From the NCBI GenBank assembly GCA_900545285.1, contig UQYK01000003.1, forward strand, positions 5,764 through 69,763: DNA of 64,000 nucleotides, given 5' to 3'. A model generated the notes under the pieces. The model had not been told where the DNA came from. It saw only the letters and a list, made by a program, of their open reading frames with translations, and made no database searches. Below, piece after piece: positions 63,403-64,000 of the stretch. Each line of letters opens with the position of its first letter. Positions within the stretch are counted from its first letter, which is position 1. The stretch is from an uncultured Ruminococcus sp. (GTDB lineage Bacteria > Bacillota > Clostridia > Oscillospirales > Ruminococcaceae). Position numbers and translations under genes: made by a program.

Positions 63403-63525
63403 GCCGCTGTGATAAATTTTAAATCATGTGACCATTTCATGGGCTGGTGTGTTATGATAGGTGAACGGCCGTTCAGAAGGAAAGTGTCTGCCGCTTTGGA
63501 CAGGCACTGAAAGGAGTGAACCAGC

Positions 63526-63993
63526 GTGCAGGAACGAAATCTGATACGCAGACTCAAACAACACCAGCCGCAGGCTCTGGAAGAATTGATTCAGACCTAT
63601 AGCCCCTATGTGGGAACCATTGTGCGCAATATTATTGGAAAATACCTGTCAGAATCGGATGTAGAGGAACTCACCGCGGACGTATTTGTTGCCGTGTGGG
63701 AGCACGCCGATCAGGTAAAACCGGGAAAACTCACCGGGTTTTTGGCCGCAATCGCCAGAAACCGGGCGAAAAACCGGATTCGGAGCTATCACGAAACTGT
63801 TGATCTGGAAGATCTGGTGCAGGTGTGCGCCGCAGATGATGTGGAGCAGTCCATTGACCAGAAGATTCTGGCGGAAATGCTACAGGATGTGCTGAATATG
63901 CTTTCTGCAAAGGACCGGGAAATCCTGGTGCGGTATTATTACTATGATAGATTGTCAAGTCAAGTGCAACACAATCAGAGAAAAAATTTTTGA
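63526..63993 (+). pseudogene. Interrupted ECF sigma factor
   Basis: The protein opens with a complete sigma-2 region (QALEELIQTYSPYVGTIVRNIIGKYLSESDVEELTADVFVAVWEHADQVKPG, near residues 15-66), a linker, and the start of sigma-4 at LSAKDREILVRYYYYD (near residue 126-141). After that the normal helix-turn-helix is replaced by RLSSQVQHNQRKNF and a stop, so promoter -35 recognition is lost. The change occurs at about 63948-63951 and the new DNA looks like the end of an insertion sequence. The start is GTG 63526 with AAGGAG upstream. Before the disruption this would have been an ECF factor in its own transcription unit after the LRR operon terminator. Confidence 0.85.
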
Positions 63994-64000
63994 AGCACCT
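63951..64000. mobile_element. Possible left end of an insertion sequence (incomplete at window edge)
   Basis: From about 63951 the sequence changes abruptly inside the sigma-4 coding region. Read on the minus strand it contains TGTTGCACTTGACTTGACAA, which resembles ends I recall for IS30-family elements, but this is by memory only. The element runs past the window edge, so family and extent cannot be settled here. Confidence 0.35.

Overview
The window looks like chromosomal DNA of a cellulosome-type Ruminococcus or close relative (Clostridia, Oscillospirales), of moderate GC content. The evidence is two dockerin-bearing secreted proteins, a truncated GH5 cellulase, sporulation-type genes (yabP, yabQ), two FtsH proteases, RNase J with RNase R, LuxS, WalJ and MurA, and near-consensus SigA promoters, mostly with 17-bp spacers. 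Ruminococcus champanellensis is a plausible candidate from general knowledge, but nothing here proves the species. Genes are dense and several starts are TTG. No prophage, CRISPR array, rRNA operon or complete transposon is visible.

Layout. 1-7.3 kb: a 5'-truncated cysE, a HAD phosphatase, cysS and a cyclophilin-like lipoprotein, then murA, walJ, rlmH and a TatD-linked radical SAM protein. 7.3-15.3 kb: a possible small RNA or attenuated leader in front of rnjA, then gdpP, rplI, dnaB and tilS. 15.4-21 kb: ftsH, a lipoprotein and tex. 21-26.4 kb, minus strand: nadB-nadC, a DUF2079 membrane protein and luxS. 26.6-34.4 kb: an SmtB/ArsR metal sensor, a modular PL11 rhamnogalacturonan lyase with dockerin, a ZnuABC-type zinc importer behind a Fur-family-like box, and a small protein with an N-terminal dockerin. 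34.5-37.5 kb: a minus-strand glucosaminidase with cell-wall-binding repeats, then an HD-domain protein and a CmpB-type membrane protein behind a structured leader. 37.6-42.3 kb: a MarR regulator with a heterodimeric ABC exporter. 42.4-46.3 kb, minus strand: an MBL hydrolase, a YdcF-like protein, an S1-domain protein flanked by two copies of a structured repeat, then yabP-yabQ-divIC (read right to left). 46.5-49.2 kb: secG and rnr. 49.3-56 kb, minus strand: a GH5 fragment, a second ftsH, a small membrane protein, two lipoproteins and typA. 56.2-56.4 kb: tRNA-Thr and tRNA-Tyr. 56.9-64 kb: glmS, three coupled leucine-rich-repeat membrane proteins, and an ECF sigma factor whose region 4 is replaced near the window edge, probably by the end of an insertion sequence.

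Themes. Housekeeping functions (cell wall precursors, translation, RNA decay, replication, NAD synthesis, proteolysis) are interleaved with a surface programme: cellulosomal pectin degradation, wall-binding glucosaminidase, LRR surface proteins and metal uptake. The least explained items are the structured repeat around the S1-domain gene, the RNA-like segment upstream of rnjA, the leader before the HD gene, the LRR trio and the uncharacterised half of the dockerin protein. All functional statements come from reading translated sequence by eye; no database search was run.
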